DNA of 64,000 nucleotides from Pyropia yezoensis. Taxonomy: Eukaryota > Rhodophyta > Bangiophyceae > Bangiales > Bangiaceae. Where the stretch lies: assembly GCA_009829735.1 (NCBI GenBank), contig CM020618.1:17283346-17347345 (forward strand), written 5' to 3'. The position numbers and the translations under genes are program-made. How positions within the stretch are numbered: position 1 is the stretch's first letter; each line of letters begins with the position of its first letter. Below, piece by piece: positions 50,301 to 62,422 of the stretch. Under the pieces are notes generated by a model. The model had not been told where the DNA came from. It saw only the letters and a program-made list of their open reading frames with translations, and ran no database searches.

Positions 50301-53300
50301 GATCACGCGCCACACTGGCGTCCTGCAGCGGCACAGTTGGCGCCCTACACGGCCAGGAGCGCCAAGACGCCCTCTGGGGCGCATAGACGCCCCGGCCGGT
50401 GTGGGGAACGGACGAGTGCTCCAGCTGACGCACGCAAGCGGAATCGAATGAGTACATTTGTTCCCAACTTTCCGTGCGGAAGTGGCGCGTCCCACCCATG
50501 CGCAACGTCCCCGATGCGGGTGGTGGCCCAATTTGACCCCTGGAGGTGCTTTTTTGATGCGCGACGTGGACGACGCGGGGGGCGGCAGTGGGTGGCCGCG
50601 GCTTGGCGGTTTTAATGGTTTGTATTTATGTCCCAGATCACGCGCCACACTGGCGTCCTGCAGCGGCACAGTTGGCGCCCTACACGGCCAGGAGCGCCAA
50701 GACGCCCTCTGGGGCGCATAGACGCCCCGGCCGGTGTGGGGAACGGACGAGTGCTCCAGCTGACGCACGCAAGCGGAATCGAATGAGTACATTTGTTCCC
50801 AACTTTCCGTGCGGAAGTGGCGCGTCCCACCCATGCGCAACGTCCCCGTTGCGGGTAGTGGCCCAATTTGACCCCTGGAGGTGCTTTTTGGATGCGCGAC
50901 GTGGACGGCGCGGGGGGCGGCAGTGGGTGGTCGCGGCTTGGCGGTTTTAATGGTTTGTATTTATGTCCCAGATCACGCGCCACACTGGCGTCCTGCAGCG
51001 GCACAGTTGGCGCCCTACACGGCCGGGGGTGCCATGACGCCCCCTGGGGCGCATAGACGCCCTGGCCGGTGTGGGGAACGGACGAGTGCTCCAGCTGGCG
51101 CACGCGTGCGGAATCGAATCAGTACATTTGTTCCCAACCTTCCGTGAGGAAGTGGCGCGTCCCACCCATGCGCAACGTCCCCGATGCGGGTGGTGGCCCA
51201 ATTTGACCCCTGGAGGTGCTTTTTGGATGCACGACGTGGACGACGCGGAGGGCGGCAGTGGGTGGCCGCGGCTTGGCGGTTTGAATGTTTGTATTTATTT
51301 CCATGCTCACGCGCCACACTGGCGCCCCGCAGCGGCACGGTTGGCGCCCTACACGGTGGGAGGCGCCATGACGCCCCCGGGGTCGCATAGACGCCCCGGC
51401 CGGTGTGGGGAACGGACGAGTGCTCCAGCTGACGCACGCAAGCGGAATCCAATGAGTACATTTGTTCCCAATTTTCCGTGAGGAAGTGGCGCGTCCCACC
51501 CATGCGCAACGTCCCCGATGCGGGTGGTGGCCCAAGTTGACCCCTGGAGGTGCTTTTTGGATGCGCGACGTGGACGACGCGGAGGGCGGCAGTGGGTGGC
51601 CGCGGCTTGGCGGTTTTAATGGTTTGTATTTATGTCCCAGATCACGCGCCACACTGGCGTCCTGCAGCGGCACAGTTGGCGCCCTACACGGCCGGGGGTG
51701 CCATGACGCCCCCTGGGGCGCATAGACGCCCTGGCCGGTGTGGGGAACGGACGAGTGCTCCAGCTGGCGCACGCGTGCGGGATGAAATGAGTACATTTGT
51801 TCCCAACCTTCCGTGAGGAAGTGGCGCGTCCCACCCATGCGCAACGTCCCCGATGCGGGTGGTGGCCCAATTTGACCCCTGGAGGTGCTTTTTGGATGCA
51901 CGACGTGGACGACGCGGAGGGCGGCAGTGGGTGACCGCGGCTTGGCGGTTTGAATGTTTGTATTTATGTCCATGCTCACGCGCCACACTGGCGCCCTGCA
52001 GCGGCACGGTTGGCGCCCTACACGGTGGGAGGCGCCATGACGCCCCCGGGGTCGCATAGACGCCCCGGCCGGTGTGGGGAACGGACGAGTGCTCCAGCTG
52101 GCGCACGCGTGCGGAATCCAATGAGTACATTTGTTCCCAACTTTACGTGCGGATGTGGCGCGTCCCACCCATGCGCAACGTCCCCGATGCGGGTGGTGGC
52201 CCAATTTGACCCCTGGAGGTGCTTTTTGGATGCGCGACGTGGACGGCGCGGGGGGCGGCAGTGGGTGGCCGCGGCTTGGCGGTTTTAATGGTTTGTATTT
52301 ATGTCCCAGATCACGCGCCACACTGGCGTCCTGCAGCGGCACAGTTGGCGCCCTACACGGCCGGGGGCGCCATGACGCCCCCTGGGGCGCATAGACGCCC
52401 CGGCCGGTGTGGGGAACGGACGAGTGCTCCAGCTGGCGCACGCGTGCGGGATGGAATGAGTACATTTGTTCCCAACCTTCCGTGAGGAAGTGGCGCGTCC
52501 CACCCATGCGCAACGTCCCCGATGCGGGTGGTGGCCCAATTTGACCCCTGGAGGTGCTTTTTGGATGCACGACGTGGACGACGCGGAGGGCGGCAGTGGG
52601 TGGCCGCGGCTTGGCGGTTTGAATGTTTGTATTTATGTCCATGCTCACGCGCCACACTGGCGCGCTGCAGCGGCACGGTTGGCGCCCTACACGGTGGGAG
52701 GCGCCATGACGCCCCCGGGGTCGCATAGACGCCCCGGCCGGTGTGGGGAACGGACGAGTGCTCCAGCTGGCGCACGCGTGCGGAATCCAATGAGTACATT
52801 TGTTCCCAACTTTCCGTGAGGAAGTGGCGCGTCCCACCCATGCGCAACGTCCCCGATGCGGGTGGTGGCCCAATTTGACCCCTGGAGGTGCTTTTTGGAT
52901 GCGCGACGTGGACGACGCGGAGGGCGGCAGTGGGTGGCCGCGGCTTGGCGGTTTTAATGGTTTGTATTTATGTCCCAGATCACGCGCCACACTGGCGTCC
53001 TGCAGCGGCACAGTTGGCGCCCTACACGGCCGGGGCGCCATGACGCCCCCGGGGCGCATAGACGCCCCGGCCGGTGTGGGGAACGGACGAGTGCTCCAGC
53101 TGGCGCACGCGTGCGGGATGAATGAGTACATTTGTTCCCAACCTTCCGTGAGGAAGTGGCGCGTCCCACCCATGCGCAACGTCCCCGATGCGGGTGGTGG
53201 CCCAATTTGACCCCTGGAGGTGCTTTTTGGATGCACGACGTGGACGACGCGGAGGGCGGCAGTGGGTGACCGCGGCTTGGCGGTTTGAATGTTTGTATTT

Positions 53301-56300
53301 ATGTCCATGCTCACGCGCCACACTGGCGCCCTGCAGCGGCACGGTTGGCGCCCTACACGGTGGGAGGCGCCATGACGCCCCCGGGGTCGCATAGACGCCC
53401 CGGCCGGTGTGGGGAACGGACGAGTGCTCCAGCTGGCGCACGCGTGCGGAATCCAATGAGTACATTTGTTCCCAACTTTCGTGCGGAAGTGGCGCGTCCC
53501 ACCCATGCGCAACGTCCCCGATGCGGGTGGTGGCCCAATTTGACCCCTGGAGGTGCTTTTTGGATGCGCGACGTGGACGGCGCGGGGGGCGGCAGTGGGT
53601 GGCCGCGGCTTGGCGGTTTTAATGGTTTGTATTTATGTCCCAGATCACGCGCCACACTGGCGTCCTGCAGCGGCACAGTTGGCGCCCTACACGGCCGGAG
53701 CGCCATGACGCCCCCGGGGCGCATAGACGCCCCGGCCGGTGTGGGGAACGGACGAGTGCTCCAGCTGGCGCACGCGTGCGGGATGGAATGAGTACATTTG
53801 TTCCCAACCTTCCGTGAGGAAGTGGCGCGTCCCACCCATGCGCAACGTCCCCGATGCGGGTGGTGGCCCAATTTGACCCCTGGAGGTGCTTTTTGGATGC
53901 ACGACGTGGACGACGCGGAGGGCGGCAGTGGGTGACCGCGGCTTGGCGGTTTGAATGTTTGTATTTATGTCCATGCTCACGCGCCACACTGGCGCCCTGC
54001 AGCGGCACGGTTGGCGCCCTACACGGTGGGAGGCGCCATGACGCCCCCGGGGTCGCATAGACGCCCCGGCCGGTGTGGGGAACGGACGAGTGCTCCAGCT
54101 GGCGCACGCGTGCGGAATCCAATGAGTACATTTGTTCCCAACTTTCCGTGCGGAAGTGGCGCGTCCCACCCATGCGCAACGTCCCCGATGCGGGTGGTGG
54201 CCCAATTTGACCCCTGGAGGTGCTTTTTGGATGCGCGACGTGGACGACGCGGGGGGCGGCAGTGGGTGGCCGCGGCTTGGCGGTTTTAATGGTTTGTATT
54301 TATGTCCCAGATCACGCGCCACACTGGCGTCCTGCAGCGGCACAGTTGGCGCCCTACACGGCCGGGAGCGCCATGACGCCCCCGGGGCGCATAGACGCCC
54401 CGGCCGGTGTGGGGAACGGACGAGTGCTCCAGCTGGCGCACGCGTGCGGAATCGAATGAGTACATTTGTTCCCAACCTTCCGTGAGGAAGTGGCGCGTCC
54501 CACCCATGCGCAACGTCCCCGATGCGGGTGGTGGCCCAATTTGACCCCTGGAGGTGCTTTTTGGATGCACGACGTGGACGACGCGGAGGGCGGCAGTGGG
54601 TGACCGCGGCTTGGCGGTTTGAATGTTTGTATTTATGTCCATGCTCACGCGCCACACTGGCGCCCTGCAGCGGCACGGTTGGCGCCCTACACGGTGGGAG
54701 GCGCCATGACGCCCCCGGGGTCGCATAGACGCCCCGGCCGGTGTGGGGAACGGACGAGTGCTCCAGCTGGCGCACGCGTGCGGAATCAATGAGTACATTT
54801 GTTCCCAACTTTCCGTGAGGAAGTGGCGCGTCCCACCCATGCGCAACGTCCCCGATGCGGGTGGTGGCCCAATTTGACCCCTGGAGGTGCTTTTTGGATG
54901 CGCGACGTGGACGACGCGGGGGGCGGCAGTGGGTGGCCGCGGCTTGGCGGTTTTAATGGTTTGTATTTATGTCCCAGATCACGCGCCACACTGGCGTCCT
55001 GCAGCGGCACAGTTGGCGCCCTACACGGCCAGGAGCGCCAAGACGCCCCCGAGGGCGCATAGACGCCCCGGCCGGTGTGGGGAACGGACGAGTGCTCCAG
55101 CTGGCGCACGCGTGCGGGATGGAATGAGTACATTTGTTCCCAACCTTCCGTGAGGAAGTGGCGCGTCCCACCCATGCGCAACGTCCCCGATGCGGGTGGT
55201 GGCCCAATTTGACCCCTGGAGGTGCTTTTTGGATGCACGACGTGGACGACGCGGAGGGCGGCAGTGGGTGACCGCGGCTTGGCGGTTTGAATGTTTGTAT
55301 TTATGTCCATGCTCACGCGCCACACTGGCGCCCTGCAGCGGCACGGTTGGCGCCCTACACGGTGGGAGGCGCCATGACGCCCCCGGGGTCGCATAGACGC
55401 CCCGGCCGGTGTGGGGAACGGACGAGTGCTCCAGCTGGCGCACGCGTGCGGAATCCAATGAGTACATTTGTTCCCAACTTTCCGTGCGGAAGTGGCGCGT
55501 CCCACCCATGCGCAACGTCCCCGATGCGGGTAGTGGCCCAATTTGACCCCTGGAGGTGCTTTTTGGATGCGCGACGTGGACGGCGCGGGGGGCGGCAGTG
55601 GGTGGCCGCGGCTTGGCGGTTTTAATGGTTTGTATTTATGTCCCAGATCACGCGCCACACTGGCGTCCTGCAGCGGCACAGTTGGCGCCCTACACGGCCA
55701 GGAGCGCCAAGACGCCCCCGAGGGCGCATAGACGCCCCGGCCGGTGTGGGGAACGGACGAGTGCTCCAGCTGGCGCACGCGTGCGGGATGGAATGAGTAC
55801 ATTTGTTCCCAACCTTCCGTGAGGAAGTGGCGCGTCCCACCCATGCGCAACGTCCCCGATGCGGGTGGTGGCCCAATTTGACCCCTGGAGGTGCTTTTTG
55901 GATGCACGACGTGGACGACGCGGAGGGCGGCAGTGGGTGACCGCGGCTTGGCGGTTTGAATGTTTGTATTTATGTCCATGCTCACGCGCCACACTGGCGT
56001 CCTGCAGCGGCACAGTTGGCGCCCTACACGGCCAGGAGCGCCAGACGCCCCCGAGGGCGCATAGACGCCCCGGCCGGTGTGGGGAACGGACGAGTGCTCC
56101 AGCTGGCGCACGCGTGCGGGATGGAATGAGTACATTTGTTCCCAACCTTCCGTGAGGAAGTGGCGCGTCCCACCCATGCGCAACGTCCCCGATGCGGGTG
56201 GTGGCCCAATTTGACCCCTGGAGGTGCTTTTTGGATGCACGACGTGGACGACGCGGAGGGCGGCAGTGGGTGACCGCGGCTTGGCGGTTTGAATGTTTGT

Positions 56301-59300
56301 ATTTATGTCCATGCTCACGCGCCACACTGGCGCCCTGCAGCGGCACGGTTGGCGCCCTACACGGTGGGAGGCGCCATGACGCCCCCGGGGTCGCATAGAC
56401 GCCCCGGCCGGTGTGGGGAACGGACGAGTGCTCCAGCTGGCGCACGCGTGCGGAATCCAATGAGTACATTTGTTCCCAACTTTCCGTGCGGAAGTGGCGC
56501 GTCCCACCCATGCGCAACGTCCCCGATGCGGGTGGTGGCCCAATTTGACCCCTGGAGGTGCTTTTTGGATGCGCGACGTGGACGACGCGGGGGGCGGCAG
56601 TGGGTGGCCGCGGCTTGGCGGTTTTAATGGTTTGTATTTATGTCCCAGATCACGCGCCACACTGGCGTCCTGCAGCGGCACAGTTGGCGCCCTACACGGC
56701 CAGGAGCGCCAAGACGCCCCCGAGGGCGCATAGACGCCCCGGCCGGTGTGGGGAACGGACGAGTGCTCCAGCTGGCGCACGCGTGCGGGATGGAATGAGT
56801 ACATTTGTTCCCAACCTTCCGTGAGGAAGTGGCGCGTCCCACCCATGCGCAACGTCCCCGATGCGGGTGGTGGCCCAATTTGACCCCTGGAGGTGCTTTT
56901 TGGATGCACGACGTGGACGACGCGGAGGGCGGCAGTGGGTGACCGCGGCTTGGCGGTTTGAATGTTTGTATTTATGTCCATGCTCACGCGCCACACTGGC
57001 GCCCTGCAGCGGCACGGTTGGCGCCCTACACGGTGGGAGGCGCCATGACGCCCCCGGGGTCGCATAGACGCCCCGGCCGGTGTGGGGAACGGACGAGTGC
57101 TCCAGCTGGCGCACGCGTGCGGAATCCAATGAGTACATTTGTTCCCAACTTTCCGTGCGGAAGTGGCGCGTCCCACCCATGCGCAACGTCCCCGATGCGG
57201 GTGGTGGCCCAATTTGACCCCTGGAGGTGCTTTTTGGATGCGCGACGTGGACGACGCGGGGGGCGGCAGTGGGTGGCCGCGGCTTGGCGGTTTTAATGGT
57301 TTGTATTTATGTCCCAGATCACGCGCCACACTGGCGTCCTGCAGCGGCACAGTTGGCGCCCTACACGGCCAGGAGCGCCAAGACGCCCCCGAGGGCGCAT
57401 AGACGCCCCGGCCGGTGTGGGGAACGGACGAGTGCTCCAGCTGGCGCACGCGTGCGGGATGGAATGAGTACATTTGTTCCCAACCTTCCGTGAGGAAGTG
57501 GCGCGTCCCACCCATGCGCAACGTCCCCGATGCGGGTGGTGGCCCAATTTGACCCCTGGAGGTGCTTTTTCGATGCACGACGTGGACGACGCGGAGGGCG
57601 GCAGTGGGTGACCGCGGCTTGGCGGTTTGAATGTTTGTATTTATGTCCATGCTCACGCGCCACACTGGCGCCCTGCAGCGGCACGGTTGGCGCCCTACAC
57701 GGTGGGAGGCGCCATGACGCCCCCGGGGTCGCATAGACGCCCCGGCCGGTGTGGGGAACGGACGAGTGCTCCAGCTGGCGCACGCGTGCGGGATGGAATG
57801 AGTACATTTGTTCCCAACTTTCCGTGCGGAAGTGGCGCGTCCCACCCATGCGCAACGTCCCCGATGCGGGTGGTGGCCCAATTTGACCCCTGGAGGTGCT
57901 TTTTGGATGCGCGACGTGGACGACGCGGGGGGCGGCAGTGGGTGGCCGCGGCTTGGCGGTTTTAATGGTTTGTATTTATGTCCCAGATCACGCGCCACAC
58001 TGGCGTCCTGCAGCGGCACAGTTGGCGCCCTACACGGCCAGGAGCGCCAAGACGCCCCCGAGGGCGCATAGACGCCCCGGCCGGTGTGGGGAACGGACGA
58101 GTGCTCCAGCTGGCGCACGCGTGCGGAATCGAATGAGTACATTTGTTCCCAACTTTCCGTGAGGAAGTGGCGCGTCCCACCCATGCGCAACGTCCCCGAT
58201 GCGGGTGGTGGCCCAATTTGACCCCTGGAGGTGCTTTTTGGATGCACGACGTGGACGACGCGGAGGGCGGCAGTGGGTGACCGCGGCTTGGCGGTTTGAA
58301 TGTTTGTATTTATGTCCATGCTCACGCGCCACACTGGCGCCCTGCAGCGGCACGGTTGGCGCCCTACACGGTGGGAGGCGCCATGACGCCCCCGGGGTCG
58401 CATAGACGCCCCGGCCGGTGTGGGGAACGGACGAGTGCTCCAGCTGGCGCACGCGTGCGGAATCCAATGAGTACATTTGTTCCCAACTTTCGTGCGGAAG
58501 TGGCGCGTCCCACCCATGCGCAACGTCCCCGATGCGGGTAGTGGCCCAATTTGACCCCTGGAGGTGCTTTTTGGATGCGCGACGTGGACGACGCGGGGGG
58601 CGGCAGTGGGTGGCCGCGGCTTGGCGGTTTTAATGGTTTGTATTTATGTCCCAGATCACGCGCCACACTGGCGTCCTGCAGCGGCACAGTTGGCGCCCTT
58701 CACGGCCAGGAGCGCCAAGACGCCCCCGAGGGCGCAAAGACGCCCCGGCCGGTGTGGGGAACGGACGAGTGCTCCAGCTGGCGCACGCGTGCGGGATCGA
58801 ATGAGTAAACTTGTTCTCAACTCTCCGTGCGGAAGTGGCGCGTCCCACCCATGCGCAACGTCCCCGATGCGGGTGGTGGCCCAATTTGACCCCTGGAGGT
58901 GCTTTTTGGATGCACGACGTGGACGACGCGGAGGGCGGCAGTGGGTGACCGCGGCTTGGCGGTTTGAATGTTTGTATTTATGTCCATGCTAACGCGCCAC
59001 ACTGGCGCCCTGCAGCGGCACGGTTGGCGCCCTACACGGTGGGAGGCGCCATGACGCCCCCGGAGTCGCATAGACGCCCCGGCCGGTGTGGGAATCGGAC
59101 GAGTGCTCCAGCTGGCGCACGCGTGCGGAATCGAATCAGTACATTTGTTCTCAACTCTCCGTGCGGAAGTGGCGCGTCCCACCCATGCGCAACGTCCCCG
59201 ATGCGGGTAGTGGCCCAATTTGACCCCTGGAGGTGCTTTTCGGATGCACGACGTGGACGACGCGGAGGGCGGCAGTGGGTGACCGCGGCTTGGCGGTTTG

Positions 59301-60150
59301 AATGTTTGTATTTATGTCCATGCTCACGCGCCACACTGGCGCCCTGCAGCGGCACAGTTGGCGCCCTACACGGTGGGAGGCGCCATGACGCCCCCGGGGG
59401 CGCATAGACGCCCCGGCCGGTGTGGGGAACGGACGAGTGCTCCAGCTGACGCACGCGTGCGGGATGGAATGAGTACATTTGTTCCCAACCTCCCGTGAGG
59501 AAGTGGCGCGTCCCACCAATGCGCAACGTCCCCGATGCGGGTGGTGGCCCAATTTGACCCCTGGAGGTGCTTTTTGGATGCGCGACGTGGACGACGCGGA
59601 GGGCGGCAGTGGGTGACCGCGGCTTGGCGGATTGAATGTTTGTATTTATGTCCAAGTTCACGCGCCACACTGGCGTCCTGCAGCGGAACGCTTGGCGCCC
59701 TACACGGTGGGGGGCGCCATGACGCCCCTGGGGTCGCATAGACGCCCCGGCCGGTGTGGGATACGGACGAGTGCTCCTGCTGACGCACGCGTGCGGGATG
59801 GAATGGAAACTTTTGTTCCCAGCCTTTCATGATAATGTGGCGCGTCCCACCCATGCGCAACGTCCCCGATGCGGGTAGTGTCCCAATTTGACCCCTGGAG
59901 GTGCTTTTTGGATGCACGACGTGGACGACGCGGAGGGCGGCAGTGGGTGACCGCGGCTTGGCGGTTTGAATGTTTGTATTTATGTCCAAGTTCACGCGCA
60001 ACACTGGCGTCCTGCAGCGGCACGGCTGGCGCCCTACACGGTCGGGGGCGCCATGACGCCCCCGGGGGCGCATAGACGCCCGCCGGTGTGGGGAACGGCC
60101 GAGTGCTCCAGCTGACGCACGGGTGCGGGATAGAATGATTACATTTGTTT
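47395..60150 (+). repeat. satellite array: ~38 monomers of ~334 bp in ~669-bp dimers
   Basis: A monomer marked by GAACGGACGAGTGCTCC recurs every 333-335 bp (for example 48064, 48398, 48733). Two types alternate through most of the array: type A has TTTTAATGGTTTGTATTTATGTCC then CAGATC, and type B has TTTGAATGTTTGTATTTATGTCC then ATGCTC. The dimer is about 669 bp (period seen at 48842, 49511; 51184, 51853, 52522). A block near 48400-49700 is repeated almost exactly 2342 bp (7 monomers) later. Monomers at both edges are the most diverged, as expected for unequal exchange. Each monomer has the palindrome CGCACGCGTGCG or a variant. It could be a centromeric, subtelomeric or other heterochromatic satellite; the sequence does not decide. 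Confidence 0.95.
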
Positions 60151-61850
60151 ACCTACGTGAGGAAGCGCAAGACTGACGACGATGGCGGACGCCGTCATCG
60201 TCGCCAAGACCTTTTGCGTCGACCCCGTATGGGGTGGCCTTGCTAACGGCGTCGATGGCGTACGCCCCGACGGCCGTTTACACTGGTATCGTGGTACCAC
60301 TTGGCCAACTCACCCGCCAGAAGGGGGTGGTGGACGCGTACGGTTACACGTGTGCGTGGCTTGGCACGTGGCCGTCGTCACCCCCATGGGGGTGCACAGG
60401 CAAAGGGCGTGCAAGCAGAGTGACGGGAGAGGGTCATAAGACCCTCCCACAGTTGCCGCCCTTGACGGTGGCAACAACGACCGCTCGCCCTTGCCCTTGG
60501 TGGAGTCGTGCCGATCCTCGTCCAGAGGGACGAGCGGTACGCCCAGGTGGGTGTCGACCCCATCAGGGGTTGACCCACCGTCACCCTCCGGTATGTCATC
60601 CACCCCCATAGGGGGGTGGTCTCCCGAAGACGAAATAGCGGCCGCCCAGAAGGGCGGCCGTGCAAAAAGAAAACAGGCGCCCGCCCACAGCGGCGACGCG
60701 TCCGGCCAGAAGTTGCCCGCCCACAAAAGGGGCGCGACGACAACAGGAGCGCCCGCCCTTGGTGGCGGCGCGATGGGGAAGAAGAGGTCCGCCGACAGCG
60801 GCGGCGCAGCCACGACGACAGCGCCGGCCCGCAGCGGCCGGACAAGGACAACGGCGACCGCCCACAGCGGCGCCGAAAGCAGGACGACAAGGCCGGCCCA
60901 CAGCGGCCGGACAACAGCAAAGCGGCGCGCACGCAGCGGCAGCGCGGCCACGACATCGCCGGCCCACAGCGGCCGGACAACAGCAACGGTGCCCGCCCGC
61001 AGCGGCGGCGCGCCGAGAAAGAGGTGCGCGCCCGCAGCGGCGGCAGCCCAGAGGAGCCGATGGTGGCCGCCCGGAAGGCCGGCACACTCCGAGCGGAGAC
61101 CCCTATTTAAAGGAGGGGGGGGGGCGAGTACGGCTAAGGGCCAAGGTGCCCCGCCGAGAAACGGTGGGGTCCCACAAGGAGGCCGGTGGCTCCACCGTAT
61201 GGTGGCGCCAAGGACGAGGTCGACAAGGAGGGGAGGGGTGACACTCTCTCTCCCCTACAGACCCAGCGGTTGCACCCTCGTATGAGGGTGCGATGAGCGA
61301 AGACGCCTGGGAAAACCCGGGTCGCACCCTTTCCGCGCAGGCCCGGTGCCCCCGGATGGGGGCACGTGGGTTGGCCACCCCGGGTGAAGAGCGGTAAGCA
61401 GGGGGTGCGTGTATACACCCCCTGTGCGCTCCGTCTGAGGGCACCCCCCTGAAGGGGGCTGCCCAGGGCGGGGAGGGGGTGCGATGGCCGTCCCAAGGCG
61501 GCACCCCCTTTGAGGGGTGCGTCACACGACCCCTTCTCGTCAGTGTCGGCATATGCCACACGGGACGCGTGGCCTGAGGCGTGGGGAGTGTGGGGGCTTA
61601 CCGCACCCCTCGGACTAGGGGCATCCCCCTTCAGGGGGAGGCGGATCGTGGCGACCTCTGCCCCTGACCAATCGGGGGCAGGAGCGGGTCGCTCCTCCCT
61701 CGGGAGGGGCACGCCACGTCATCCTCGCTGGATCCCCCCCATGAATGGGGGGGGGAGATAAGATAATATCGGGCAGAGCGATTACGCCCGCCCGATTGGA
61801 ATTGGCCTTCTGGCCAGTGCAGGGAAGCTACCTAATGTCTATTCTACTGA
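60151..61850. other. hairpin-rich GC region, no recognised gene
   Basis: Follows the array. Contains repeated hairpins of form CACCCC-loop-GGGGTG: 60379-60394 (16-bp perfect palindrome), 61272-61291, 61346-61365, 61401-61422 and 61501-61520. An ORF 60491-61285 (+) reads through the internal minisatellite and is Arg/Thr/Ala-rich; I do not call it a gene. Hairpin density recalls elements C and D, so part of a third such element is possible. Confidence 0.45.
60660..61060 (+). repeat. minisatellite with ~33-bp units
   Basis: Imperfect tandem units around CCCACAGCGGCCGGACAACA / CCCGCAGCGGCGGCGCG. In one frame it reads repeats of PAHSGR or PARSGG. Copies are diverged. Confidence 0.65.
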
Positions 61851-61856
61851 CAGCCT

Positions 61857-61881
61857 CATTTGATCCTTTTAGGATCAAATG
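61857..61881. other. strong inverted repeat
   Basis: Arms CATTTGATCCT and AGGATCAAATG with a 3-base loop TTT. 11-bp perfect arms, AT-rich in a GC-rich setting. Followed by a T-rich run; it could be a transcription terminator for leftward or rightward transcripts, or a mark of the piggyBac element's edge. Confidence 0.5.
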
Positions 61882-62350
61882 ATCCTTTTTTTCTCTCTCT
61901 GTTTACTCTTACTTCCCGACCTCACCTACTCTCGTTGACAGCAGAGATGGACTCAGCGGTGGCGGTTCACCCTCAGTTGACCTGAACTGCTGCCCAGTTT
62001 GGGCAAGGCACGTGGGTAAGCGAACTTTTGTGCGCGTCTTTCGTTCCCGCCATCAGACTGTAACGGACCGTCTGAGAGCGCGGTCCCGCGGTCTGAGGAG
62101 ACGCCCTACCCGCGCGCGCGCCTCCAGCTGCTATGGCAAGCCCCCCCTGCCCCCCTCGCTGTTGCATCCCATGCCCGTCCCACCCAACTCTCCACTGCAA
62201 ACGCCCCCCACCCTTCCCTCCCCTCCCTCGCCCTCGCTCTACTGCCCCCAAGCTCCTCGCCGACTCGTTCCCTCCCCCCCCCTTCTCCCCACTCCCCCCC
62301 CTTCCCCCCATCCCCCCCTCTCCCCCCATCCCCGTCCCTCCCCCCTTCCG

Positions 62351-62356
62351 TATAAA
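62351..62356 (+). promoter_or_regulatory. TATA box of the piggyBac-type gene
   Basis: TATAAA lies 67 bp before the ATG at 62423, after a long C/T-rich stretch. Position fits a core promoter. Confidence 0.5.
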
Positions 62357-62422
62357 GCTGACTTTCTTTCTGTGTAGTCTCCTCGCTCCTGTCTGCCCAC
62401 TTCACCACATACGCACCGCAGG

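Noticed and set aside
54786..58523. 1245-codon minus-strand ORF as a repeat protein gene
   Set aside because: It lies wholly in the satellite; openness follows from the dimer length being a multiple of three and from few stops in GC-rich DNA. No start context, no domain.
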